Positions 1 to 7,960 of a stretch of DNA of 64,000 nucleotides are shown here, in pieces. Origin of the DNA: Hydrogenobacter thermophilus TK-6. Lineage in GTDB: Bacteria > Aquificota > Aquificia > Aquificales > Aquificaceae. The notes beneath the pieces were generated by a model, which worked only from the letters and a program-made list of their open reading frames with translations, searched no databases and was not told the DNA's origin. The stretch lies in the NCBI RefSeq assembly GCF_000010785.1, contig NC_013799.1:1364001-1428000 (forward strand), given 5' to 3'. Every line of letters starts with the position of its first letter. Within the stretch, counting starts at the first letter, position 1. The position numbers were made by a program, and so were the translations under genes.

Positions 1-156
1 TGGGATGTGTGTGCCGGCACCATCATAGTGCAAGAGGCTGGTGGGAGGGTTTATCTCACCAAAGGACTCTCAAAAGCCACGGATGTGATAGCAGGCACTC
101 CAGATGCATATCCTTACATAGAAAATGCAGTAAAATTTAGCTTAGAGGGTTTATAA
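1..156 (+). CDS. Inositol monophosphatase family protein, C-terminal fragment
   Basis: Frame 1 is open from the window edge to a TAA stop. The fragment starts with WDVCAGTIIVQEAGG, the conserved metal-binding WD-x-x-AG motif of the inositol monophosphatase/SuhB/CysQ superfamily, where the Asp binds the third Mg2+. It continues with the usual DVIAGTP strand near the C-terminus. The N-terminal metal site lies outside the window, so substrate (inositol phosphate, fructose-1,6-bisphosphate or PAP) cannot be told. The downstream stress gene starts one base after the stop, which suggests one transcript. Confidence 0.8.
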   Translation, partial: WDVCAGTIIVQEAGGRVYLTKGLSKATDVIAGTPDAYPYIENAVKFSLEGL

Positions 157-157
157 A

Positions 158-1051
158 ATGAGCGACCAAGGTATGAAGTTTCTTCTGCCGGTAGACTTTA
201 CCGAAATAACCAACGGGCTTTTGAGACTGGTAAAAGCCTTAGCTCAGCCCCATAAAGCCAGTGTGACGCTACTTCATGTGATATCACCCATACTTTACCT
301 TCCCTATCCGGAAAGCTTTGGCATGAGCGTTGTGGACCTTGAACTTCTCTCTGATATGGAGAAGAAGAAGGAGGAAGAGGCAACTCAAAAGCTTAAAGGA
401 CTTGCGGACTTCTTAAAACCAGTACCTGCCAATATGGTGGTGGATATAGGCGACCCAGCCGAGGTTATCCTTGAAAAGGAATCTTCTTATGACCTTCTCA
501 TCATGGGGAGCCACAGAAAGGGACTTATAGAAAAGATACTTGTGGGGTCCACCGCCGAGAAGGTGGCAAGATACACAAAAAGACCACTTCTCGTGATGAA
601 GGGCAAAGAGGTAGAAGACTTTAAAAAGGTAGTTGTGGCTCATGACCTTTCCAAGTATGCACAAGAGGCTTTTGAGTTTGCTCTGAAGCTTTTAAAACCC
701 TTCAAGTGCCACATCACCCTTCTGCACGCAGAAGAGACCATAGAGCTACCTGTAGTAGCTCATGTAAGGGATGTAATAAGTGAACGATACAAGGAAGAAA
801 AGTTAAAATACTTGGATAGTCTCAAAGAAAAAGCTCAAGGTGGTGGTTTTGAGTGTGATGTGAAGGTAGTGAAGGGAAGAAGCTCTGCGGAAGCTCTGCT
901 GGAATACTTAAAGGACAAGACGGATATTGATCTTATAGTGATGGGAAGCAGAGGACTCTCCACTCTTCAGAGAGTTCTTCTGGGAAGCACATCCTCAGAA
1001 GTGCTCAGGAAAGCTCAGCTACCCATACTTATACACAGGAGCCTTCAATGA
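158..1051 (+). CDS. Tandem universal stress protein (UspA x2)
   Basis: This 297-residue protein contains two UspA domains, roughly residues 6-148 and 152-297. Each ends with the ATP-binding pattern G-x2-G-x9-G-S/T: the first around MGSHRKGLIEKILVGST, the second around MGSRGLSTLQRVLLGST. It lacks a signal peptide and should be cytoplasmic. Family members bind ATP and help cells survive starvation or oxidative stress; the exact target is unknown. The ATG follows the preceding stop by one base, and the 3' end overlaps the next gene by 4 bases (ATGA), so it belongs to the same operon. Confidence 0.88.
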   Translation: MSDQGMKFLLPVDFTEITNGLLRLVKALAQPHKASVTLLHVISPILYLPYPESFGMSVVDLELLSDMEKKKEEEATQKLKGLADFLKPVPANMVVDIGDPAEVILEKESSYDLLIMGSHRKGLIEKILVGSTAEKVARYTKRPLLVMKGKEVEDFKKVVVAHDLSKYAQEAFEFALKLLKPFKCHITLLHAEETIELPVVAHVRDVISERYKEEKLKYLDSLKEKAQGGGFECDVKVVKGRSSAEALLEYLKDKTDIDLIVMGSRGLSTLQRVLLGSTSSEVLRKAQLPILIHRSLQ

Positions 1052-2685
1052 TACTAATACTTCTCCTTGTACTCCTCTCCCTTCCTTCCTTTGCTTACAA
1101 TCCTTACACAGATTACTTTTTTTGCAGATACTTTCAGCAGGAGAACCCAAAAAAGGCCGAAACTTACTGCATAAGAGCCTTGGAAAGGTTGCCCACGCCA
1201 ACGCTGTTTGTGGATACCATAAGACTTGAGCTCCTACTCAAAAGAAAGGAAAAGGCTCTTGAGCTTGCCAAAAGGATGAAGCACCTGTATCCTAAGGAGC
1301 AGGCATCTTATCTTACTTTGCACAGCGTGTATTCCTTAATGGGTCAGAAAGACAAAGCTCTTTCTGCGCTGGAGGAGGGTTATCGCTTACTGCCCAAGTC
1401 AAAAGAGATCATGCTATTCCTCGCAGACGAGTATTTAAGAAGTGGAGAGAATAAGAAAGCAAAGGCAGTAATTGAAAATTTAGCCAAGGAGAGTCCCGAC
1501 AACCCCTTGCCTTACTACATGCTGGCAAGAATATACCTTTCGGAAGGCAACAAAGAACTTGCCATACATTATCTGGAAAAGTCCCTCCAGATAAAGAGCT
1601 CCTTTGAGGCTGGATTTATAACTCTTGGTAGCATATACGAGGAGAGTGGAGAGTACACTAAGGCAGAGCAGTTATACAAGGATGTTTTAAAAACTTCGCC
1701 AGATAACAAGGTGGCTCTTGAGAGACTTGCCAATTTGTATGTTCTCACTAACAGGCTTGAGGAAGCACAGGACATTTATGAAAGACTCGCAAGACTCTAT
1801 CCGGAGGAAAACTACGCTTATCAGTATGCCCTCGTACTTATAAGAAGCTCAAAATACGACAAGGCAGAAAAAATACTCAGCGAGCTTTACAGTAAGTATC
1901 CTGACAACCTTGAAGTAGCCTATACTTACGGTCTTGTTTTGGAGATGGAAAAGAAGACGGATTTAGCTCGCCAAGTATACGAAAGACTTTATAAAAAGGA
2001 TCCTACCAACACAAAGGTTATAGAGAGGCTCGCAGGCATATACATAGATGCCAAAGATTATCAAAAGGCACACGAGATACTAAAAAAGGGTCTCTCACTG
2101 GACCCAAAAAGCTACCAGCTTAACCTGCTTATGGGGAGCCTCCTGAACGAGGAAGGAAAGTCTGAGCAAGCGCTCAGCTATGTAAATACAGCCATAAACC
2201 TAAATGCAAAGGACTATAGGGGGTATTTTCTAAGAGCCATAGTGCACGATAAACTTGGTCAAGTCATAAGTGCGGAGGCGGACCTAAAAAAGGCTCTTGA
2301 GTTAAATCCTGGTGATCCTGAGCTTTTAAACCATCTGGGATACTCGCTTCTTCTCTGGTACGGACCAGCGAGGGTAAAGGATGCAGAAAAGTTTATATTA
2401 GAGGCTCTTTCAAAGGATAAAGATAACCCTGCTTACATGGACAGCTATGCGTGGGTACTTTACTATAAGGAAGATTACAAAGGTGCTTACGAGTGGCTCA
2501 AAAAAGCTTACGAAAAGGAAAAGGAAGACCCTGTGATAAACGAACATATGGGTGATGTGCTTTTAAAACTTGGCAGAAAGGAAGATGCTAAAAGGTACTA
2601 CGAGAGAGCTATGGAGCTTATAAAAGCGGGTAAAAGAGGAGAGCCCGGACAGGAAGAGAGATTAAGAGAGAAGCTTAAAGATTGA
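1048..2685 (+). CDS. Exported tetratricopeptide-repeat protein
   Basis: This 545-residue protein begins with a hydrophobic signal sequence (about residues 1-16, ending SLPSFA before YNPY). The rest is an array of about a dozen TPR units with the A-x-x-x-Y/L-x-x-A/L signature, for example KAIEYLEKSL-like helices every 34 residues. Two cysteines (FFCRYF, ETYCIR) sit just after the cleavage site and could form a disulfide. TPR arrays are scaffolds for protein partners; a periplasmic or outer-membrane assembly role is inferred. The start overlaps the UspA stop by 4 bases, and the LptF/G-like gene follows with an overlap, so the two envelope genes are probably coupled. Confidence 0.85.
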   Translation: MILILLLVLLSLPSFAYNPYTDYFFCRYFQQENPKKAETYCIRALERLPTPTLFVDTIRLELLLKRKEKALELAKRMKHLYPKEQASYLTLHSVYSLMGQKDKALSALEEGYRLLPKSKEIMLFLADEYLRSGENKKAKAVIENLAKESPDNPLPYYMLARIYLSEGNKELAIHYLEKSLQIKSSFEAGFITLGSIYEESGEYTKAEQLYKDVLKTSPDNKVALERLANLYVLTNRLEEAQDIYERLARLYPEENYAYQYALVLIRSSKYDKAEKILSELYSKYPDNLEVAYTYGLVLEMEKKTDLARQVYERLYKKDPTNTKVIERLAGIYIDAKDYQKAHEILKKGLSLDPKSYQLNLLMGSLLNEEGKSEQALSYVNTAINLNAKDYRGYFLRAIVHDKLGQVISAEADLKKALELNPGDPELLNHLGYSLLLWYGPARVKDAEKFILEALSKDKDNPAYMDSYAWVLYYKEDYKGAYEWLKKAYEKEKEDPVINEHMGDVLLKLGRKEDAKRYYERAMELIKAGKRGEPGQEERLREKLKD

Positions 2686-3542
2686 TGCTTTGGAGCTTTT
2701 TAGCTTGGAAGGTGCTCAAACTGTCCCTCCTTATCAGCATCATACTCTCCCTTGCCTTTATGCTTTTCCAGCTTTTGAGGATTGACAAGATCCTCTTCTC
2801 CCTCCCTTTGGAAGAAACCTTACCCTTTCTCATGCTCTGGACTTCATATTCCCTCTTTTACTTTATGCCCACCTCCATGTTTATAAGCTCCTCCGTGGTG
2901 TTTTTTGAACTTAAAGACAGCAAAAAGCTCCATGTGATAGAATCTTTTGGTATAGCTCCCTACCTGGCATACTCCAGAGTGTTTGTAAGATGCATGCCCA
3001 TATTTATATCTCTGATAGCCATATCTTTCATGCTTCGTGAGGAAGATGTATCTTTTATGAGGAGATACTTAACTTACAAGTATTACATGAATATGGTTTA
3101 TTCGGTACCAGAAAAAACCTTCTTCACTCTGGGAGACATGACTTTTTATGTGAGCGAGCGAAATGGCAATGATGTAAGCGATGTGTTCTTTAAGAAGGGT
3201 GAAAGTTTGGTAATAGCAAAAGGTGCGCATTTGGACAGCGATGCTATAGTCTTTACAGATGGAAGCATCCTCGTAAAGGAAGGAGAGAAATTCTACCTTA
3301 CTGCCTTTTCCCAATACAGGATAAGCCTTGAGAAGTTCGTCAGCGTGGAAAGGCAGCAGAGGAATTTAAAAAGGGATCAGATACTCAATCTTGTAAATAC
3401 TGCTCTCTCTCCCCTCCTTATGACTTTTGGCTTTTTTATCTCAAGGGTGATAACGGATGCTGCTATAAAACTCTATTACTTGGTAGGTGTGCTATCCATC
3501 CTTTATCAGTTTTTTCTAATAATACTAAAGTCCCTACTTTGA
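2685..3542 (+). CDS. LptF/LptG-family permease (YjgP/YjgQ), short form
   Basis: The 285-residue membrane protein has an N-terminal helix at about 10-30, two more at about 47-62 and 95-115, a soluble middle part, and two to three helices at the C-terminus. This matches the LptF/LptG fold (DUF YjgP/YjgQ), which pulls lipopolysaccharide out of the inner membrane together with LptB2. Family members are usually about 350-370 residues, so the periplasmic jellyroll domain is short here. An ATG at 2685 overlaps the TPR stop (TGATG); a TTG three bases earlier is an alternative start. Its exact role as F or G cannot be assigned from this gene alone. Confidence 0.75.
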   Translation: MLWSFLAWKVLKLSLLISIILSLAFMLFQLLRIDKILFSLPLEETLPFLMLWTSYSLFYFMPTSMFISSSVVFFELKDSKKLHVIESFGIAPYLAYSRVFVRCMPIFISLIAISFMLREEDVSFMRRYLTYKYYMNMVYSVPEKTFFTLGDMTFYVSERNGNDVSDVFFKKGESLVIAKGAHLDSDAIVFTDGSILVKEGEKFYLTAFSQYRISLEKFVSVERQQRNLKRDQILNLVNTALSPLLMTFGFFISRVITDAAIKLYYLVGVLSILYQFFLIILKSLL

Positions 3543-3612
3543 AGTTTCATCAATTTTTCATTTTGTTCCTCATAGAATTATACACATCAATACTTTTATA
3601 GGAGGTAGAACC

Positions 3613-3834
3613 ATGAAGAAGTTTTTAGCAGCCCTATTAGCGGTAGCCTTTGCCGGTGCAGCTGTAGCCGCAGAAGCCCAAGCTCCTGAGAAGAAGGAGG
3701 AAAAGAAGGAGGAGCAAAAGAAAGAGGAGAAGCCTCACAAGAAGGCTCACAAAAAAGTTCACAAGAAGACCATGAAGAAAGAAGAAAAGAAGGAGGAGAA
3801 GAAGGAGGAAAAGAAGGAAGAGCAGAAGAAGTGA
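3613..3834 (+). CDS. Small exported Lys/Glu-rich low-complexity protein
   Basis: The 73-residue product has a clear signal peptide (MKKFLAALLAVAFAGAAVAA, cleavage near AAVAA/EAQA). The mature part is almost only Lys, Glu, Gln and His, with KKEEKKEE blocks on both sides of a basic His-Lys segment (HKKAHKKVHKK). I recognise no family. A perfect GGAGGT ribosome-binding site and a following terminator suggest a separately and strongly expressed gene. The charge pattern would suit polyanion or metal binding, or a disordered linker in the periplasm, but that is inference. Confidence 0.7.
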   Translation: MKKFLAALLAVAFAGAAVAAEAQAPEKKEEKKEEQKKEEKPHKKAHKKVHKKTMKKEEKKEEKKEEKKEEQKK

Positions 3835-3842
3835 GCCATCTG

Positions 3843-3863
3843 CGGGGGCTTCAGCCCCCCCCT
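3843..3863. terminator. GC hairpin between convergent genes
   Basis: GGGGGC-TTCA-GCCCCC is a perfect 6-bp stem with a 4-base loop, followed on the plus strand by CC and TTT. It lies 9 bases after the Lys/Glu-rich gene. The stop codon of the minus-strand regulator (TGA, 3851-3853) lies inside the loop, so the hairpin is shared by both convergent transcripts. Confidence 0.75.
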
Positions 3864-5197
3864 TTATCCATCTCTATGCCGTACTGCCTTATTTTCCTGT
3901 AAAGGTTAGAAAGGTCTAGGTTTATAGCTTTCGATACCTTTCTAAGGTCATAGCCATACTCTCTTAGCTTCCTCTCTATGAAAACTTTTTCAAACTCTCG
4001 CTTAGCACTTTTGAGGTCCTTTTGAAAGAGCCTCTCGTAGCTCTCTAATGGGTTAATACCAAGAAGGACTCTTATGTCTTCAGCCTTAATTTCCTCTCCC
4101 GCATGGAGAATTACCAGCCTCTCCATGAGGTTTTTAAGCTCTCGCACATTTCCTCTCCACTGGTGAGCCATCAGCAGAGCTTTGGCATCATCAGTGAGGC
4201 ACTTTTTAGGCTTTTTATACTCGACAGAAAACCTATCTAAAAAGTGCTGTGCAAGGAGGATAATGTCCTCACCCCTCTCTCTGAGGGGTGGTAAGTAAAG
4301 GACAAAAGCTGATATCCTGTAATAGAGATCCTCCCTGAAGCTTCCCTTCTTTATCTCCTCGCTTAGCTCCTTGTTGGATGCGGATACAAGCCTAAACTCG
4401 GAATGCACCACCTGAGTGCCACCAAGCCTCGTAAAGCTCTTGGTCTCAAGCACTCTCAGAAGCTTAGCCTGGGCTTTCAGGCTCATGTCACCTATCTCGT
4501 CCAGAAAGAGCGTCCCTCCATGCGCAAGCTCCAGTTTGCCCTGCTTTCTTGCTGATGCAGAAGTAAAGGCTCCCTTTTCGTAACCAAAAAGCTCTGCTTC
4601 TATAAGGTCATCGGGAAGGGATGCGCAGTTTATGTCCACAAAGGGAGCATCTTTTCTTTCAGAAAGGTGATGTATTGTTCTTGCCACCAGCTCCTTCCCC
4701 GTTCCACTTTCACCAAGTATAAGCACATTTATATTAGTCTTGGCTATCTTTGCTATGGTTTCCTTTAGTTCCAGCATGGGTTTGGAAGTTCCTATAAGTT
4801 CATCCTGATGAACCTTTTCACCCCTCCTCCTTAAAACCTCCTGAACAGCTCTTTCCACTGTCAGCAGGAGTCTCTCCATAGAAAAGGGTTTTTCTAAAAA
4901 GTCGTAGGCACCATCCTTTATAGCCCTAACTGCATGTTCCACCTTTCCGTGACCCGTTATAACTATGACGCTGGTGTCTGGAAGATAAGTTTTGAGATGG
5001 CTCAAGAAGGATATACCATCTCCGTCTGGCAACCACACATCCAGCAAAACCGTGTGGAAGTATTCGGACTGTATAAGCTTTTTGGTGCTTTCTATGCTGT
5101 CCGCTGTCTTTACATAGTATCCTTCCTCTTCAAGGAGATTTTTTAGCGTCTCCCTTATGTTCTTTTCATCGTCAACTACCAGCACTGTACCCTTCAT
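3851..5197 (-). CDS. Sigma-54-dependent response regulator, NtrC family
   Basis: This 448-residue protein has a receiver domain (about 1-120, phospho-acceptor Asp53 in LLDVWLPDGDG), a AAA+ ATPase (Walker A GESGTGKE at about 162-169, Walker B LFLDEIGD at about 230-237, arginine-finger segment LPPLRERGEDI), and a Fis-type helix-turn-helix at about 415-445. It should open sigma-54 promoters when phosphorylated. The sigma-54-contact loop reads GAFTSA instead of the usual GAFTGA (residues 209-214). No kinase gene is adjacent on the same strand. It is transcribed away from the two-component/efflux island, and the intergenic region of 78 bases holds a divergent control region. Confidence 0.93.
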   Translation of the reverse strand: MKGTVLVVDDEKNIRETLKNLLEEEGYYVKTADSIESTKKLIQSEYFHTVLLDVWLPDGDGISFLSHLKTYLPDTSVIVITGHGKVEHAVRAIKDGAYDFLEKPFSMERLLLTVERAVQEVLRRRGEKVHQDELIGTSKPMLELKETIAKIAKTNINVLILGESGTGKELVARTIHHLSERKDAPFVDINCASLPDDLIEAELFGYEKGAFTSASARKQGKLELAHGGTLFLDEIGDMSLKAQAKLLRVLETKSFTRLGGTQVVHSEFRLVSASNKELSEEIKKGSFREDLYYRISAFVLYLPPLRERGEDIILLAQHFLDRFSVEYKKPKKCLTDDAKALLMAHQWRGNVRELKNLMERLVILHAGEEIKAEDIRVLLGINPLESYERLFQKDLKSAKREFEKVFIERKLREYGYDLRKVSKAINLDLSNLYRKIRQYGIEMDKGGG

Positions 5198-5213
5198 GGT
5201 AAGATTTTACATC

Positions 5214-5230
5214 GTTCACCCACCGTTCAT
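5214..5230 (+). promoter_or_regulatory. CGTTCA direct repeat, candidate OmpR-type operator
   Basis: CGTTCA occurs at 5214-5219 and again at 5225-5230. The 11-base period matches the tandem half-site spacing used by OmpR/PhoB-family regulators. The site lies in the divergent region about 45 bases upstream of the small exported protein and the OmpR-type regulator it precedes, so autoregulation is a reasonable guess. Two copies of a hexamer can occur by chance. Confidence 0.4.
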
Positions 5231-5275
5231 AATGGGTAGTTAGACTTTAATTTAAATCCTGTAGGAGGTGAAAAG

Positions 5276-5572
5276 ATGAGAAAGTTAGCAATGCTTTTGG
5301 TGATCCTTTCGGGGAGTGTAATGGCTTATCCGAAGGGTGAGCAAGGTAAGATGCATATGTGGTGTGAGCAAAACTGGGAAAAGTGCAAAGAGTACAGACT
5401 GGAAGCGCTTAAGATAAGGGAAAAGTATATACCCAAGGAAAGGGAATGCGTAGAAAAAGCTAATACATTCCAAGACATGAGAAGCTGTATGATGGATGTA
5501 AGAGAGCAGATGCGTAGAGAATTTTACCAACTTCGTAAAAAGATGCTAATGGAGGTTAGCCCCCAACCTTGA
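5276..5572 (+). CDS. Small exported protein with four cysteines, possible envelope sensor
   Basis: The 98-residue product has a signal peptide (about 1-17, ending SVMA/YPKG). The mature part is highly charged, predicted helical, and has four Cys: the pair WCEQNWEKC, then REC and SC. It contains several Met and one His (MHMWC). Layout and size recall periplasmic CpxP/CnrX-type helical sensors, but I see no diagnostic motif. It has a good GGAGGTG ribosome-binding site, and its stop overlaps the start of the response regulator by 4 bases, so it is co-expressed with a two-component system. A metal- or thiol-sensing partner of that kinase is inferred. Confidence 0.72.
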   Translation: MRKLAMLLVILSGSVMAYPKGEQGKMHMWCEQNWEKCKEYRLEALKIREKYIPKERECVEKANTFQDMRSCMMDVREQMRREFYQLRKKMLMEVSPQP

Positions 5573-6225
5573 GACTCCTTCTTATAGAGGATGACGCATC
5601 TCTGGCTAAGGCACTCAAAGAAGTTCTTGAAAAGGAAGGCTATCATGTCAGTCTTGCCTTAGACGGAAGGAGAGGGTACGAGCTTGCCCTCTGCGAGGAG
5701 TTTGACCTCATAGTTCTTGACCTCCTCCTGCCCTCCATGGGTGGTGAGGAGGTGCTAAAAAGTCTTAGGGAATCTGGGGTAAAGACGCCAGTGCTCACGC
5801 TTACTGTAGTCTCCGACCTTTTTAAGAAGGTGGACCTCTTTGCCCTCGGTGCTGATGATTATCTGACAAAACCTTTTCACCTTGAAGAGCTTCTGGCAAG
5901 AGTAAGGGCTATTATAAGAAGAAGCTCGGGGAGTACTTCCGACATAATGGAGCTGGGGGAGGTCAGAATAGAGATGAACAAAAAGAGAGTGCTGGTTAAT
6001 GGGCAGGAAGTACCTTTGACTGCAACAGAGTACACAGTTCTTGAGTATCTCTGTCTTAATAGAGGTAGGTATGTGAGCAGGGAGGAGATTATTGAGAGAT
6101 GCCTCAGTTACAGATACGAGCCTGAGAGCAACACGGTGGAGGTGTTCATATCCAGAATAAGAAAAAAGCTCGGAATTAAGGATTTCATAAAGTCTTCGAG
6201 GGGTTTTGGCTACAGGGTGGGATGA
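5569..6225 (+). CDS. OmpR-family response regulator
   Basis: This 218-residue protein has an N-terminal receiver (acidic pocket IEDD at 6-9, phospho-acceptor Asp51 in VLDLLLP, Lys of LTKPF) and a C-terminal winged helix DNA-binding domain at about 125-218 (LTATEYTVLEYL, then SNTVEVFISRIRKKL and SSRGFGYRVG). The start is a TTG that overlaps the preceding TGA; no ATG is available without losing the first receiver strand. It overlaps the kinase start by 4 bases. Probable target: this operon and the efflux genes downstream. Confidence 0.92.
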   Translation: MRLLLIEDDASLAKALKEVLEKEGYHVSLALDGRRGYELALCEEFDLIVLDLLLPSMGGEEVLKSLRESGVKTPVLTLTVVSDLFKKVDLFALGADDYLTKPFHLEELLARVRAIIRRSSGSTSDIMELGEVRIEMNKKRVLVNGQEVPLTATEYTVLEYLCLNRGRYVSREEIIERCLSYRYEPESNTVEVFISRIRKKLGIKDFIKSSRGFGYRVG

Positions 6226-7481
6226 AAAAATCGCTTAAGTTACAACTTGTCTTACTGTTGGGCTTTTTGGTCCTTCTTCTCACAGCTTATCATGTACTGC
6301 TCTATCTGAGCGTAGAGAAAGTCCTCTTCTCTTCTGTAGATAGACACATGGCAGAAGATGCAAAAGCCTTTGAACTTTCCTATTTTTCGGGAAAAGGATA
6401 TGAGGATACGCACACCAACTACGAGGTTTATACCATAAGAACACCAGACGGTCTTGTTCTTGACAGTACGGAAAATGTCTTACTTCCCTTTGATGAAAGT
6501 TGGCACATGCCAGATATACGCACCGTCAAATACGGGGACAGTTTTTATAGGGTTTTGACCTACAGAAGAGGAGACGGTTTTTATGTGCAGTATGCGATTA
6601 ACTTCACTTCCGAAGCGGAATTCTTAAAGTCCCTCAAACTCTACATGTTTATCTCATGGAGCAGTATCTCCCTTTTGATAGTGCTGACCTATCTTCTGGT
6701 CCTTAGGTCCGTCATAACCTCCATAAGGTTTATCAGTGATGCAGTCGTCAAAGAGAGGCTAGAAGATAGTAAGGATATCTACCAAGAGCTAAAACCGCTT
6801 TTGGAGAAGATAAGGGATGCGCTCCATCGTTTAAAAGCTCTTTCCGAAAGACAGAAAAATGTGATACTTGGGCTTAGTCACTCAATAAAAACTCCTCTCT
6901 CCACCGCCATACTCATGCTTGAGGATACCATCAGGCATTCAGAAGATGTCAATTTGAAAGTGGTGAGAGATGAACTCTGGAGGTTGGAAAGGAATGTCAA
7001 TGCCTTTCTCAGAATGTCCAAGATGGAAAACCAACAAAATCTTGCGAGGATAGAAAAACATGAGCTTTTATCTCTCATGAAGCAGGTATTTCATCTGTAT
7101 GACGCAAAAAGTAGAAGGATAAGGTTTGAAAGCGCTGAAGAGAGTATTCATGTACTCTGCGACAGGGACATACTCTTAGAGGTCCTAAACATACTCATGG
7201 ACAACGCACTGACCCATAGCCTAAGAGATAGCTTTATAACTCTCAGAGTTGTGAAAGAAGACTTGTACACCTCCGTGTGCATTGAAAATCTCGCAGAAAG
7301 AGGTATAGACGAGGAAAAGCTCTTTAAGCCCTTTGAAGGGAGATACACTGGCATAGGTCTTTACATGGCGCACAAGCTTTCCCTTATCATGAACTGCAAG
7401 CTAAGAGTTTGCCAGGAAAAGGTGGATGATCATGTTTTGGTAAAGGTGTGCTTACATATCCCACTGAGCCAAGGCTCTTAA
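6222..7481 (+). CDS. Membrane sensor histidine kinase
   Basis: The 419-residue kinase has a membrane helix at about 8-30, a periplasmic sensor of roughly 110 residues, a second helix at about 142-165, then a HAMP-like linker, the H-box (LGLSHSIKTPLS, His220) and a HATPase domain. The N-box is DNALTH. The G-boxes are reduced: the DxGxG segment is replaced by ENLAERGI, and the lid ends in GIGLYMAHKLS. The G2 glycines are present, so ATP binding is still likely. It pairs with the OmpR-type regulator just upstream. The four-cysteine exported protein is a candidate modulator of its periplasmic domain. Confidence 0.9.
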   Translation: MKKSLKLQLVLLLGFLVLLLTAYHVLLYLSVEKVLFSSVDRHMAEDAKAFELSYFSGKGYEDTHTNYEVYTIRTPDGLVLDSTENVLLPFDESWHMPDIRTVKYGDSFYRVLTYRRGDGFYVQYAINFTSEAEFLKSLKLYMFISWSSISLLIVLTYLLVLRSVITSIRFISDAVVKERLEDSKDIYQELKPLLEKIRDALHRLKALSERQKNVILGLSHSIKTPLSTAILMLEDTIRHSEDVNLKVVRDELWRLERNVNAFLRMSKMENQQNLARIEKHELLSLMKQVFHLYDAKSRRIRFESAEESIHVLCDRDILLEVLNILMDNALTHSLRDSFITLRVVKEDLYTSVCIENLAERGIDEEKLFKPFEGRYTGIGLYMAHKLSLIMNCKLRVCQEKVDDHVLVKVCLHIPLSQGS

Positions 7482-7534
7482 CTGTTAATTTTGGATTAAT
7501 ATTAATTGCGTAGAATATAGACGGGGGTAGAGTT

Positions 7535-7960
7535 ATGGAGCTTGTTAAACTTCATCCACCGATGGTACATTTTGCCATAGCCTTTCCACTCTTTTTGCTT
7601 TTTACAGATATCTACTACAGATGGGTCAAGAAAAGTCCGGACGGCTTGCATGCTATGCTCACCTATGTAAGCGTTTTTGCGGTCTTGGGAGGGACAGCAT
7701 CGGGTATAATAGCTCACAAGCCTATAGAGGAAAAGCTACACCAAATTCCTGTCTTTGAGGCGCATGAAATCTTAGGTATCTCTTTATCCATACTCTTCCT
7801 GCTTTTGGGTGCTCTGAGGTTTTTCTTAGGTAGGTATAATGCAAGGTGGATAAGGGACGCGTACACTTCACTGCTTCTTTTAGGCGTTCTACTTCTTTTC
7901 CTGCAGGGAAGATGGGGAGGCATGATGGTTTATGATTACCTTTTAAAGACTGGACTATGA
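7535..7960 (+). CDS. DUF2231-type membrane protein
   Basis: The 141-residue integral membrane protein has four predicted helices (about 10-28, 42-62, 78-98, 108-128). It starts with LVKLHPPMVHFAIAFPLF, where the His-Pro and V-H-F-A pattern is typical of DUF2231/YtaF-like predicted membrane proteins that may bind heme or metal through these His residues. Function is unknown. An AT-rich palindrome (ATTAATATTAAT, near 7494-7505) precedes it. Its stop overlaps the start of the TolC-like gene, which ties it to the efflux operon. Confidence 0.75.
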   Translation: MELVKLHPPMVHFAIAFPLFLLFTDIYYRWVKKSPDGLHAMLTYVSVFAVLGGTASGIIAHKPIEEKLHQIPVFEAHEILGISLSILFLLLGALRFFLGRYNARWIRDAYTSLLLLGVLLLFLQGRWGGMMVYDYLLKTGL

